Shown here: positions 17,354 to 24,944 of the stretch, in pieces
Numbering within the stretch: the stretch's first letter is position 1
Layout of the letters: every line of letters begins with the position of its first letter
Assembly: GCF_015352445.1 (NCBI RefSeq)
Contig: NZ_JADKPO010000039.1
Span: forward strand, 1-42,028
Direction: 5' to 3'
DNA from: Nocardioides agariphilus
GTDB taxonomy: Bacteria > Actinomycetota > Actinomycetes > Propionibacteriales > Nocardioidaceae
DNA length: 42,028 nucleotides
Notes under the pieces: generated by a model
Told to the model about the DNA's origin: nothing
The model's input: only the letters and a program-made list of their open reading frames with translations
Databases searched by the model: none
Position numbers and translations under genes: made by a program

Positions 17354-18220
17354 TCAGAGGTAGCGGGCAGCCGCTGCGCCGGCGCGGGCGCCGTACCCGC
17401 CGCCGAACAGGCACGCGTGCACGAGCAGCGGGAACAGCTGGTGGACGCCGGCGCGATCCTGCCAGCCGTCGACCAACGGGGTGGCCTCGGCATAGGCGTC
17501 GAGCACGCGCGGCAGGTGGGGCAGCCCGAACAGCGCCAGCATGGCGAGGTCGGTCTCGCGGTGGCCGCCGTGGGCGGCCGGGTCGATGACCCAGACGCGC
17601 TGCTCGGTGCCCCACAAGACGTTGCCGTTCCAGAGGTCGCCGTGCAGCCGGGCCGGCCCCTCGTCGGGCACCAGCTGGGCCAGCCTGGACACCACGCTCT
17701 CGACCCGCTGGGCGTCGTCGACGGAGATGCGGTCGCGGTCGCTGGCCAGCTTGAGGTAGGGCAGCACCCGCCGCTGCCCGTAGAACTCCGCCCACGTCGG
17801 CGCAGTCTTGTTGAGCATCGGCAGCCGGGCGATGAACCCGTCGGACTCGCCGCCGTACGACGGCGCACCGGCCGCGTGGGTAGCCGCGAGCGCGCGCCCG
17901 AACCCGGTAGCCGCATCGGCCGAGGGGCGCCCTGGCTCGACCCAGCGCAGGATCAGGCAGCCGTCGTCGGCGGCGAGCACCTCCGGGGTGAGGACCCCGC
18001 CGGCCTCGCTCGACTCGGCCAGCCAGGCCAGTCCCGACGACTCGCTGGCGAAGAAGCCGGCCGGTGCGTTGTTGAGGGTCTTCATCAGCGCAGTGGTGCC
18101 GTCGGAGAGGCGCAGCTTCGTCGCCACGCAGACGTCGCCGCCGCTGACGGGAGCGGTGGCCACGACGGCGGTGCCGAGCAGCTCCTCGGCGTGGCGGGCC
18201 ACCAGCGGCTGACGAGTCAT
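17354..18220 (-). CDS. Fructosamine/ribulosamine kinase family protein
   Basis: A 288-residue kinase-fold protein of the fructosamine-3-kinase family. Key words are [45 protein letters not shown] (catalytic loop Asp) and [18 protein letters not shown] (metal-binding DP in place of DFG). These enzymes phosphorylate sugar adducts on proteins or amines so that the adduct falls off. The ATG overlaps the stop of a low-molecular-weight phosphatase gene by 4 bases. In the literature, bacterial members of this family phosphorylate ribulosamines, and low-molecular-weight phosphatases can act on ribulosamine 5-phosphates, so the pair may be a protein-deglycation unit. Aminoglycoside phosphotransferase is a less likely reading. 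Confidence 0.87.
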   Translation of the reverse strand: MTRQPLVARHAEELLGTAVVATAPVSGGDVCVATKLRLSDGTTALMKTLNNAPAGFFASESSGLAWLAESSEAGGVLTPEVLAADDGCLILRWVEPGRPSADAATGFGRALAATHAAGAPSYGGESDGFIARLPMLNKTAPTWAEFYGQRRVLPYLKLASDRDRISVDDAQRVESVVSRLAQLVPDEGPARLHGDLWNGNVLWGTEQRVWVIDPAAHGGHRETDLAMLALFGLPHLPRVLDAYAEATPLVDGWQDRAGVHQLFPLLVHACLFGGGYGARAGAAAARYL

Positions 18221-18732
18221 CGGCGCCCCTCGCGGGAGCGCGCGAGGGCGTCGGACAAAAGGTCCACGAGGGTGCCCGAGGTGCGCTCCACCATCGTCAG
18301 CACCTCCTCGAAACCGGCGTCCCCACCGTAGTACGGGTCCGGGACGTCGCCACCCGTGCCCACCGGATCGAACGCTCGAAACAGCATCACGCGTGGGGAG
18401 ACTCCGCCGAGGTCCGCCAGGTTGTCGCCGTCCATGGCCAAGACCAGGTCGATGCCCTGCGCCGACGAGGGGTCGAACTGGCGGGCCCGGTGCCGGCTCG
18501 CGTCGTAGCCGGCGGCTGTCAGGGTGGCGGCCGCGCGACGGTCCATCCGGTTGCCGACGTGCCAGTCCCCCGTGCCGCTGCTGGTGACCTCGACGGCGCC
18601 GGCCAGGCCGGCATCGACGAGTGCGGCCTCCAGCACGACGTGGGCCATCGGCGAGCGGCAGATGTTGCCGAGGCAGACCAGGGCGAGGTGGTAGCGGCCC
18701 GGGTCTCGAGGTGGTGGGACGGCCGGGATCAC
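18217..18732 (-). CDS. Low-molecular-weight protein-tyrosine-phosphatase family
   Basis: A 171-residue phosphatase. The P-loop CLGNICRS has Cys20 and Arg26 in the C-x5-R arrangement, and the general-acid loop is VPDPYYGG. The GTG at 18732 overlaps the stop of the upstream holin-like gene (GTGA), and the stop overlaps the fructosamine kinase ATG (ATGA). This double coupling fixes the gene limits and argues for a joint function with the kinase. Besides phosphotyrosine, members of this family hydrolyse ribulosamine/erythrulosamine 5-phosphates, which suits a deglycation role. A conventional tyrosine phosphatase or arsenate-reductase-like role cannot be excluded. Confidence 0.9.
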   Translation of the reverse strand: MIPAVPPPRDPGRYHLALVCLGNICRSPMAHVVLEAALVDAGLAGAVEVTSSGTGDWHVGNRMDRRAAATLTAAGYDASRHRARQFDPSSAQGIDLVLAMDGDNLADLGGVSPRVMLFRAFDPVGTGGDVPDPYYGGDAGFEEVLTMVERTSGTLVDLLSDALARSREGRR

Positions 18733-19121
18733 CGGTCGAGCACGGAGTTGACGCCCCAGGTGACGATCGTGATCACGATCGCTCCGCCGACGGCGGTCAT
18801 GAAGCCGTTGACGTGGAAGCCGATGTCGAGCTTGTCGGCCAGCCACGAGGTGAGCTGCAGCATGAAGGCGTTGATCACCAGCAGGAACAGCCCGATCGTC
18901 ACGATCACCAGGGGCAGCGACAGCAGCGTGAGCATCGGCTTCACGATCGCGCTGACCACGCCGAGGATCAGCGCCACGATCAGCAGCGGCAGCAGCTTCT
19001 CCTCGATCTCCGCCTGGCCGTGCGAGGGGCCGGTGAACCGGATGCCCTCGAACAACCAGGCCGCCACGGCCAGGGCGATGGCGTTGGTGACCAGCCAGGT
19101 GACGAACCGCATGACTCCCAC
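18729..19121 (-). CDS. Phage-holin-family membrane protein (four-TM, holin superfamily IV)
   Basis: A 130-residue integral membrane protein with four hydrophobic segments (about 5-24, 43-62, 67-92, 105-125) and the family words LILGVVSAIVKPML and VNGFMTAVGGAIVITIV. It belongs to the mycobacterial-type four-TM holin-like family, a housekeeping membrane protein in most actinobacteria despite the name. It begins the coupled operon with the phosphatase and fructosamine kinase; its stop and the next GTG overlap (GTGA). Function unknown. No phage genes are nearby, so this is not evidence of a prophage. Confidence 0.85.
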   Translation of the reverse strand: MGVMRFVTWLVTNAIALAVAAWLFEGIRFTGPSHGQAEIEEKLLPLLIVALILGVVSAIVKPMLTLLSLPLVIVTIGLFLLVINAFMLQLTSWLADKLDIGFHVNGFMTAVGGAIVITIVTWGVNSVLDR

Positions 19122-19130
19122 GAGAAGACC

Positions 19131-19850
19131 CTACTGATCCGGGTGGAGGCCCAGGCGTTCCAGGATCGCCGCCTCGCCGTCGGCGAGGTGACGCCGCAGC
19201 TCGGCTGCTGCCTGGTCGACCTTGTCGGCCTCGAGCAGGTCGACCAGGAGCTGGTGGGCGGCAACCTGGTCGCTGGCGTTGCGCCGGGCACGTTCGACCT
19301 GCGCCAGCGCGAGCCGGAGCTCGGCGTGCGCGGAGGCGCCCATCGCCACGAGCCGTGGCGAGCCGGTCAGCCCGACGAACGCGAGGTGGATGGCCAGGTG
19401 GCGGCGGTTGAGCTCCTCGTAGGACGCCGAGCCGGCGACCGCGGCGGCGTACTCCTCCAGGGCGGTGCGCACCGCCTTCTTGTCGGCGTCGGTTGCCTCC
19501 CGCCACCCCCGGACACCCGCCAGCTCGAGGACGCAACGTGCGCGGGAGACGTCGCCGATCGACTCGGGGTCGGGCGTCGCGACCGCGACGCCGCGGTGCG
19601 GTTCGCGGATCGCCAGGCCCTCGCTGACCAGCAGGGTGAGCGCTTCGCGAACCGTCGGCCGGGACACCCCGAGCGACTCGGCGAGCGCCACCTCGCGCAG
19701 CGGGGTGCCGGACTCGAGCTCGCCCTCGAAGACGGCCCGGCGCAGCTCCTCGACCACTCGGTCGACGGTGGAGGTCTGCTCGAGCCCGACCGTGACCAGC
19801 GAGTCGAAGGGGGTGCCAGTCGAGGCGTGGCCCGATGTATCCGGCGTCAT
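19131..19850 (-). CDS. GntR-family (FadR-type) transcriptional regulator
   Basis: A 239-residue regulator. The N-terminal winged helix (about 25-90) reads VDRVVEELRRAVFEGELESG, LAESLGVSRPTVREALTLL and REPHRGVAVA. The all-helical FCD effector domain fills about 100-235, with possible metal-binding residues D/E and H at RRHLAIH and QVAAHQLLV. The ATG at 19850 is chosen because the helix-turn-helix family begins there; the longer frame crosses the operators and the next gene's leader. It is divergent from the dimethylargininase-like gene and probably represses both. Two TGTC-N-GACA palindromes lie in the shared intergenic region. The effector is unknown. Confidence 0.88.
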   Translation of the reverse strand: MTPDTSGHASTGTPFDSLVTVGLEQTSTVDRVVEELRRAVFEGELESGTPLREVALAESLGVSRPTVREALTLLVSEGLAIREPHRGVAVATPDPESIGDVSRARCVLELAGVRGWREATDADKKAVRTALEEYAAAVAGSASYEELNRRHLAIHLAFVGLTGSPRLVAMGASAHAELRLALAQVERARRNASDQVAAHQLLVDLLEADKVDQAAAELRRHLADGEAAILERLGLHPDQ

Positions 19851-19858
19851 GGGCCAAG

Positions 19859-19867
19859 TGTCTGACA
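19859..19867. promoter_or_regulatory. Putative GntR operator 1
   Basis: TGTCTGACA, a perfect TGTC-N-GACA palindrome 9 bases upstream of the GntR start codon. Its partner lies 57 bases away next to the divergent gene. Suits autorepression. Confidence 0.55.
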
Positions 19868-19906
19868 ACTTGTCGTTTCTCCAGCATCCATATGCGACAC
19901 TCTCGG

Positions 19907-19925
19907 TTGTCAGATTGTCAGACAA
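19907..19925. promoter_or_regulatory. Putative GntR operator 2 with tandem half-sites
   Basis: Two adjacent TTGTCAGA copies (19907-19914, 19915-19922). The second completes the palindrome TTGTCAGACAA (19915-19925). It lies about 20 bases upstream of the GTG of the dimethylargininase-like gene and carries the same TGTC-N-GACA core as operator 1. The spacing suggests cooperative binding by the divergent GntR protein. Confidence 0.55.
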
Positions 19926-19946
19926 TGACTTGCCGGAGGTGTTCTC

Positions 19947-20861
19947 GTGGAGTTGGCTGCGCCGTTGAACTGGGGGCGTCGTTACGTGATGGTGCGACCC
20001 GACCACTTCCGGGTCGACTACCGGATCAACCCGTTCATGGACCTCGATCAGCAGCCTGACCCCGCCCTCTCACGCGCCCAGTGGGACGCCCTCGTGTCGG
20101 CGATCGAGCTCGCGGGTGGCGCCGTGGAGGTCGTCGAGCAGCGTTCGGATGCCCCCGACATGGTCTATGCCATGAACCTCGGCTTCGTGGTCGAACGTCC
20201 CGAGGGACCGCTCGTCTCGTCCTCGGCCGGCCACGTGGTGATGTCCCACATGCGCTACGCCGAGCGCCGCATGGAGACGTCGTCGGCCGCGACCTGGTTC
20301 GCCGGCCGCGGGTTCACCACCTCTCACGTCGGGCGTGCCGGCGTCGGCGCGCACCTCGAGGCGGGCGACGCCTTCGCATGGGGCGACGGCCTCGTCGTCG
20401 GCTACGGCCCGCGCACCGACGAGCTCGGGCTCAAGGCGCTGGCCGCCGAGCTCGGCGTCCGGGTCCGCGGCCTGCGGATCACGCACCCCGGCATGTATCA
20501 CCTGGACCTCGCCTTCTGCCCCCTCGACGACAGGCGCGCGATCGTCTGTCCCGCCGCGTTCGACGAGGAGTCGGCCGCGGCCCTGCTCGCCCTGGTGCCC
20601 GAGCCGCTGGTCATCACCGAGGAGGAGGCCCTGACGACGTTCGCCGCCAACTCGATCGTCGTGGGTCGCACCGTGCTGATGCCGGGCGCTCCCGACCGCA
20701 TCCGCGACCAGCTCGAGGCGTGGGGCTTCACCGTCCAGCTCGTCGACGTCTCCCAGTTCCACCTCGGCGGTGGCTCGATCCGGTGCCTGACCAACCCCAT
20801 CGACGTGCGCCTCGGACGCGACGTACCCATGCGCCCCGGGGGCGAGGTCGTGCTGCCCTGA
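19947..20861 (+). CDS. Dimethylargininase-like amidinotransferase-family hydrolase
   Basis: A 304-residue protein of the guanidino-modifying superfamily. Visible family features are VMVRPDHFRVDYRINPFM at the N-terminus, DAPDMVYAMNLGFV, HPGMYHLDLAFCPLDDR (catalytic His region), FAANSIVVGRTVLMP and a C-terminal GGGSIRCLTNPID with the nucleophilic Cys. The likely reaction is hydrolysis of N-methylated arginines to citrulline and methylamines; arginine deiminase-like or amidinotransferase activity is an alternative. The GTG at 19947 has GGAGG 7-8 bases upstream. Control by the divergent GntR through the adjacent palindromes is inferred. The ornithine aminotransferase gene often found beside such genes is not next to it here. 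Confidence 0.82.
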   Translation: MELAAPLNWGRRYVMVRPDHFRVDYRINPFMDLDQQPDPALSRAQWDALVSAIELAGGAVEVVEQRSDAPDMVYAMNLGFVVERPEGPLVSSSAGHVVMSHMRYAERRMETSSAATWFAGRGFTTSHVGRAGVGAHLEAGDAFAWGDGLVVGYGPRTDELGLKALAAELGVRVRGLRITHPGMYHLDLAFCPLDDRRAIVCPAAFDEESAAALLALVPEPLVITEEEALTTFAANSIVVGRTVLMPGAPDRIRDQLEAWGFTVQLVDVSQFHLGGGSIRCLTNPIDVRLGRDVPMRPGGEVVLP

Positions 20862-20890
20862 CCGCCGAGGTGGCTCAGTAGCCTCGCCGC

Positions 20891-21445
20891 ATGACTCCGG
20901 CCGGCGGCATCGAGGTGATGCTGCTGTGGGTGTCGCTGTCCGGTGCGTTCTTCGGGCTGCTGGCCCTGGTGATGCGGCGCCGCCTCGGGACGGTCTCCGC
21001 CTTCGCGATCTCGGGCTTCCTGTGGTCGCTGGTGGTGATCGCGATCGTGACGTTGCTGCCGACCGACCCGGACCTCGGCGTCGTGCCGGCCGAGGGGCGG
21101 GCGACGTCGTGCTCCACCGATATCGGCGGCCCCGCGCCCGACGGGTTCTGGATCCTGGCGGGAGGTCAGCGGCTCCTCAACACCCTGCTGTTCATCCCCT
21201 CCGGCGCACTGCTCGTCCTCGGCGCCAGCCGCTGGCGCATCGGCTGGGTGCTGGTGCCGCTGGGTGTGGCCGGCCTGGCGGCGTACTCCGGTCTCATCGA
21301 GCTGGCCCAGCTCGAGCTGGCCCGCCTCGACCGCGCCTGCGACCTGACCGACGTCGTCGACAACGTCAGCGGCGCTGCCGTCGGCGTGGTGGTCGGGCTG
21401 GTGCTGGTGCTGGTGCTGCGTCCCTGGCGGCGCGGGCGCATGTGA
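20891..21445 (+). CDS. VanZ-like membrane protein
   Basis: A 184-residue integral membrane protein with about five hydrophobic segments. The VanZ-type core is NTLLFIPSGALLVLG followed by the acidic pattern GLIELAQLEL and CDLTDVVDNVSGAAVGVVVG. VanZ-family proteins are linked to low-level glycopeptide resistance in some bacteria, but most actinobacterial members have no known role. A TAGCCT hexamer (20879-20884) ends 6 bases before the ATG and there is no Shine-Dalgarno sequence, which suits a leaderless transcript. The N-terminus lacks a cleavable signal. Confidence 0.85.
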   Translation: MTPAGGIEVMLLWVSLSGAFFGLLALVMRRRLGTVSAFAISGFLWSLVVIAIVTLLPTDPDLGVVPAEGRATSCSTDIGGPAPDGFWILAGGQRLLNTLLFIPSGALLVLGASRWRIGWVLVPLGVAGLAAYSGLIELAQLELARLDRACDLTDVVDNVSGAAVGVVVGLVLVLVLRPWRRGRM

Positions 21446-21455
21446 GCGACCGTGT

Positions 21456-21563
21456 CGGGCCACCCCGGCCCGGTTCTGAGAGGGTGCGGTGATGTCGTTG
21501 CGGGCCACGGTGGCCCGGTCGGGCGGTTCGGGGGAAGTCCGGAGTTGGGCCGGGGTGGCCCGG
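21456..21563. repeat. Long-range inverted repeat with internal palindrome
   Basis: A perfect 16-base inverted pair built on GGGCCACCCCGGCCC (21456-21471) and its complement (21547-21562). Between them lies a third related palindrome, GGGCCACGGTGGCCC, at about 21509-21523. It lies in the 208-base gap after the VanZ-like gene and before the aminotransferase promoter. It may terminate the VanZ transcript or be a degenerate mobile palindromic repeat. The rest of the gap holds only the promoter of the next gene. Confidence 0.65.
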
Positions 21564-21653
21564 ATCGCCGGTGATGAGGTGAGTGGGGCCTCGTCGTGGG
21601 CGCCTCGGACCTCGACCTGCGATCATGCGCGCGGCGTAGATAACGTGCGGGGC

Positions 21654-22733
21654 ATGACGACCAGCCCCCAGCCGCGGCCAGCGATCGCCCGCATCCCGCC
21701 CTACGTGGCGGGCAAGCCACCGGTGCCGCGCGAGGGCATGACGACCTACAAGCTGTCGTCCAACGAGAACCCCTACCCACCGCTGCCCGGCGTCGTGGAG
21801 GCGGCTGAAGCAGCGGTGCGGACCATGAACCGCTACCCCGACATGGGCAACGCGAGCCTGTACGCCGCCTTGTCGGCCAAGCTCGCAGTGCCGACCGACC
21901 ACCTGGCGCTGGCCACCGGGTCGGTGGCGCTGATCTACCAGTTGGTGCAGGCGTTCTGCGACCCCGACGACGAGGTCGTCTTCGCGTGGCGCTCGTTCGA
22001 GGCCTACCCGATCGCCGTCACCGCGGCATCGGCGCGCCTGGTGCGGGTGCCCGTGCTGGCCGACGGCCGCCACGACCTCGACGCGATGGCCGCCGCTGTC
22101 ACGCCGCGTACCCGCGTCGTCCTGGTCTGCACGCCCAACAACCCGACCGGTCCGGCCGTCACGCAGTCCGAGCTCGACGCCTTCCTGGCCAAGGTCCCGC
22201 CGCAGGTGCTGGTGGTCGTCGACGAGGCGTACGTCGAGTTCGTGCGGATGGACGATGCCGTCGACGGGGTCGCGACCTACCGTCGCTACGACAACGTGCT
22301 GCTGACGCGAACGTTCTCCAAGGCCTATGGCCTGGCGGGCTTCCGCGTCGGGTACGCCGTGGGGCCGGCAGCGTTGGCGGGCGCCCTGCGCGCGGTCTCG
22401 CTGCCGTTCGGGGTCTCGGGTGTCGCCCAGGCGGCTGCACTCGCCTCCCTCGAGCGCGAGGACGAGCTGCTCGAGCGCGTCGACTCCCTCGTGGCCGAGC
22501 GCGAGCGTGTCGTCGCCGGACTCGCTGACGCTGGGTGGCAGGTGCCCGAGCCCCAGGGCAACTTCGTCTGGTTAGCGCTGGGCGAGCGCACGCTGGAGTT
22601 CGCTGCAGCCGCCGATGAGGCAGGCATCGTGGTCCGGCCGTTCGCCGGCGAAGGTGCGCGGGTGACGGTCGCCGAGCCCGAGGCCAACGACCGGCTGGTG
22701 CGCCTGGTCCAGGACTGGGTCAGCCCGAGCTGA
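21654..22733 (+). CDS. Histidinol-phosphate/aromatic aminotransferase (HisC/Pat family)
   Basis: A 359-residue class I/II PLP aminotransferase. Family motifs are KLSSNENPYPPLPGV, the PLP lysine in TRTFSKAYGLAGFRVGYA, CTPNNPTGPAV, VVVDEAYVEF and a C-terminal GEGARVTVAEPEANDRLV. It transfers an amino group to imidazole-acetol phosphate or to aromatic keto acids. It stands away from any his operon, so the aromatic (Pat) role is as likely as histidine synthesis. The start at 21654 has TAACGT (21641-21646) 7 bases upstream and no strong Shine-Dalgarno sequence, another probable leaderless start. Its 3' end overlaps the convergent GH43-like gene by 14 bases. Confidence 0.88.
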   Translation: MTTSPQPRPAIARIPPYVAGKPPVPREGMTTYKLSSNENPYPPLPGVVEAAEAAVRTMNRYPDMGNASLYAALSAKLAVPTDHLALATGSVALIYQLVQAFCDPDDEVVFAWRSFEAYPIAVTAASARLVRVPVLADGRHDLDAMAAAVTPRTRVVLVCTPNNPTGPAVTQSELDAFLAKVPPQVLVVVDEAYVEFVRMDDAVDGVATYRRYDNVLLTRTFSKAYGLAGFRVGYAVGPAALAGALRAVSLPFGVSGVAQAAALASLEREDELLERVDSLVAERERVVAGLADAGWQVPEPQGNFVWLALGERTLEFAAAADEAGIVVRPFAGEGARVTVAEPEANDRLVRLVQDWVSPS

Positions 22734-23934
22734 CCGTCCCTGGCTCCGTTGCTGTCTCGGTCGGCACTGTCTCGGTCGGCACTGTCTCGGTCGGCACCGT
22801 CGGGGTCGGGGTCTCGGACGGATCAGGCGTCGGGGTGGGCGTCGGTGTGGGCGGCTGCGGCAGCACCCCTGCGATCCAGCTCTCGACGTACGGCCGCTGG
22901 TAGGCCGCCCAGCCCAGCGTCGCGCCGTACAGCGCCCGCACACCCTTGCGCTGCCACGGATGGAGCCTGCTGTAGTTGGCCGGGCACGGGTAGGGGCCGA
23001 GGAAGCACGTCCAGGCGTGGAAGTAGATCTGGGTGGCGCCGTCCTTGCGCTGCAGCACGTCGGCGCCGCCCGGCCCGCACAGCCGGTCCTCGGTCGAGAG
23101 CAGGAGCCGAGGCGTCGATCGTGACCAGTCCTGGAGGTCGGGAGAGCGCCGCCAGTAGGTGCGATAGGCGCAGTTGCCGAACCAGCCGACTGACGTGAAC
23201 AGCACCCACTGGCGGCCGCGACGGACCATGACGGGGTTCTCCTCGATCCCCGAGAACCGCGTCAGCACCCTGCTGTCCTGACCATCCGCGATCCGCGCTC
23301 CTCCTGGGGTGAGCTGGACGAGCCGGATCGTCGAGGGCTGACCCTGGGTGCGGTACACCAACCAGCGCTTGCCCCTGCCCAGGAACGACGACGGGTCGAT
23401 GACGCCGCGCAGCGCGACCCGTCGACCCAGCTCGCGTGCAGGGGGTACGTCGGCGGCGGTCGGGACGCCAGGCACGACCGGGCAGACCAGCGGCGCGCTG
23501 CCGACGGGGGTGTAGGGACCGAAGGCGGTGTGGGACCTGGCGACGCCGATGCAGCGCGACTCGGGGTCGGCGCCCGCGACACCGGCCGCGAAGTACATCA
23601 GCCACTCGCGGTTGCCGCGCTGGATGTCGGGAGCCCAGATCTCGCGCGACGTCGCCCAGGTCGGCCGGCGGGTGAGAGCGGGCTTGCTGGTCACTCCCCA
23701 GGGGCCGGCATCCGCGGGCGAGCGCGCGATCTTGAGATCCGGTGCGGTGGCGGCCCCGACCAGTCCGACCAGCGACTCCACGATCGTCGGGTCGGCGAAG
23801 CTGCTCGAGTACAGCAACGGCGCGGGGATCTGGACCTCGCTCGGGGCACCGGCCGAACCGCTCTGCGTCAGGGGAGGTACGACGAGGGCGAGGGCGCCGA
23901 GGAGAGCCGCAGAGGCCACGAGCCTTCGGGTCAT
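22720..23934 (-). CDS. Secreted GH43-like glycoside hydrolase with Pro/Thr tail
   Basis: A 404-residue exported protein. After the signal peptide (about 1-29, ending SAGA) comes a five-bladed-propeller GH43-like domain. The three expected acids are visible: Asp48 in SSFADPT, Asp in VIDPSSFLGRGKRW, and Glu in GIEENPVMVRRG. SREIWAPDIQRGNREWLMYF is the usual blade motif. The final 50 residues are Pro/Thr-rich (PTPTPTPTPDPSE) and include three ETVPT repeats, a likely extended stalk. It probably acts on arabinan- or xylan-type side chains outside the cell. The ATG at 23934 is 18 bases from the start of the divergent CDF transporter. It overlaps the aminotransferase 3' end by 14 bases. Confidence 0.82.
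   Translation of the reverse strand: MTRRLVASAALLGALALVVPPLTQSGSAGAPSEVQIPAPLLYSSSFADPTIVESLVGLVGAATAPDLKIARSPADAGPWGVTSKPALTRRPTWATSREIWAPDIQRGNREWLMYFAAGVAGADPESRCIGVARSHTAFGPYTPVGSAPLVCPVVPGVPTAADVPPARELGRRVALRGVIDPSSFLGRGKRWLVYRTQGQPSTIRLVQLTPGGARIADGQDSRVLTRFSGIEENPVMVRRGRQWVLFTSVGWFGNCAYRTYWRRSPDLQDWSRSTPRLLLSTEDRLCGPGGADVLQRKDGATQIYFHAWTCFLGPYPCPANYSRLHPWQRKGVRALYGATLGWAAYQRPYVESWIAGVLPQPPTPTPTPTPDPSETPTPTVPTETVPTETVPTETATEPGTVSSG
22756..22800. repeat. Three 15-base tandem repeats inside the GH43-like gene
   Basis: CTCGGTCGGCACTGT occurs three times in a row (22756-22770, 22771-22785, 22786-22800, the last with one change). It encodes repeated ETVPT on the minus strand and is a likely slippage-prone length polymorphism. 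Confidence 0.9.
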
Positions 23935-23952
23935 CGCTCTAGTCTGACCAGC
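23935..23952. promoter_or_regulatory. Minimal 18-bp divergent start region
   Basis: Only 18 bases separate the GH43-like ATG (minus) and the CDF GTG (plus). TAGTCT (23940-23945) sits 7 bases before the plus start, and its complement strand offers CAGACT 6 bases before the minus start. Both transcripts may be leaderless from overlapping -10 elements; the -35 regions would lie inside the opposite coding sequences. Inference. Confidence 0.4.
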
Positions 23953-24894
23953 GTGGGCGCTGGTCACGGGCATGGACATGCCGCGAGTCACGCATCCGGC
24001 CGCGCCGCCGACCGCTCTGGTCTTCGTCTGGTGCTTGCCATCACCGCCGTCGTCCTGGTCGTCGAGCTGGTCGGCGCCTACCTCGCCTCCTCGCTGGCCC
24101 TGCTCGCGGATGCGGGGCATGTGGCGACCGACGCCGCGGGTGTGCTGCTGGCGCTCGGGGCGTCGTACGTCGCGTCTCGTCCCGGGGGTCCGCGCTCGAC
24201 GTTCGGCTACCACCGGGCCGAGATCCTGGCCGCGATGGCCAATGCCGTCGTCCTGCTGGTCGTGTGCGTCTACATCGCGTGGGCGGGATTCGCGCGGCTG
24301 CGCCACCCCGGGGACGTCGAGGTCGAGGCTGGTCTGCTGATCGCCTTCGCCTGTGTCGGCCTGCTCGCCAACGCCGCCTCCCTGCGGGTGCTGCGGCGAT
24401 CGGGGTCGCAGTCGCTGAACATGCGGGGCGCCATGCTCGAGGTGGCAGCCGACCTGGTCGGCTCCGTGCTGGCCATCACCGCCGGTGTGGTGATCGCCGT
24501 CAGCGGCTGGGTACAGGCCGACGCCGTCGCCTCGTTGCTGATCGCGGCGCTGATCCTGCCGCGGGCGTGGTCACTGCTGAAGGAGTCGGCCGCCGTGCTG
24601 CTCGAGATCGCCCCCGCCGGCCTCGACCTCGGCGCAGTGGAGGCCCACATCGCCGGCATGCCCGGCGTCGTCGAGGTCCACGACCTCCATGCCTGGACCA
24701 TCACCAGCGGCATCCCCAGTCTCTCGGCCCACGTCACCGTCACCGACGCGGCCCTCGCCGAGGCCGGCGTAGGCGGCATCCTCGACCGCCTCTGTGACTG
24801 CGTCGCGCAGCACTTCGGCGTCCAGCACGCCACCTTCCAGGTCGAGCCCCTCTCGCACCGCGACCACGAGGACCTCGGCGACCTCCACGCGTGA
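23953..24894 (+). CDS. Cation diffusion facilitator (CDF) metal efflux transporter
   Basis: A 313-residue membrane transporter. The His-rich N-terminus (GAGHGHGHAASH) is followed by six membrane segments and a C-terminal cytoplasmic ferredoxin-like domain (about 215-300, with VEVHDLHAWTITSGIPSLSAH). Metal-site patterns HVATD and a matching acidic pair in the fifth helix (GWVQADAVASLL) point to Zn2+/Co2+/Cd2+ export in the ZitB/CzcD group. The GTG at 23953 is chosen because it gives the His-rich leader and lies 7 bases after TAGTCT; the long upstream frame runs through the divergent GH43-like gene and is a shadow. Confidence 0.9.
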   Translation: MGAGHGHGHAASHASGRAADRSGLRLVLAITAVVLVVELVGAYLASSLALLADAGHVATDAAGVLLALGASYVASRPGGPRSTFGYHRAEILAAMANAVVLLVVCVYIAWAGFARLRHPGDVEVEAGLLIAFACVGLLANAASLRVLRRSGSQSLNMRGAMLEVAADLVGSVLAITAGVVIAVSGWVQADAVASLLIAALILPRAWSLLKESAAVLLEIAPAGLDLGAVEAHIAGMPGVVEVHDLHAWTITSGIPSLSAHVTVTDAALAEAGVGGILDRLCDCVAQHFGVQHATFQVEPLSHRDHEDLGDLHA

Positions 24895-24900
24895 GCCGAT

Positions 24901-24944
24901 CGCTGGTTGAGGTGCGAGGAGCGCTAGCGACGAGCCTCGAAACC
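24901..24944. repeat. Single GGTTGAGG...CGAAACC dispersed repeat
   Basis: One copy of the repeat class seen at 1-245 and 31361-31695, here as a diverged imperfect palindrome with ends GGTTGAGG and CCTCGAAACC around GCGCTAGC. It fills the gap between the convergent CDF and hydrolase genes. Its right part (24924-24944) encodes the last residues (GGFEARR) and the TAG stop of the hydrolase. Confidence 0.85.

Noticed and set aside
18729-19121. Holin-family gene as sign of a prophage
   Set aside because: The four-TM mycobacterial holin-like family is a common chromosomal membrane protein; no phage structural, integrase or lysin genes are present.
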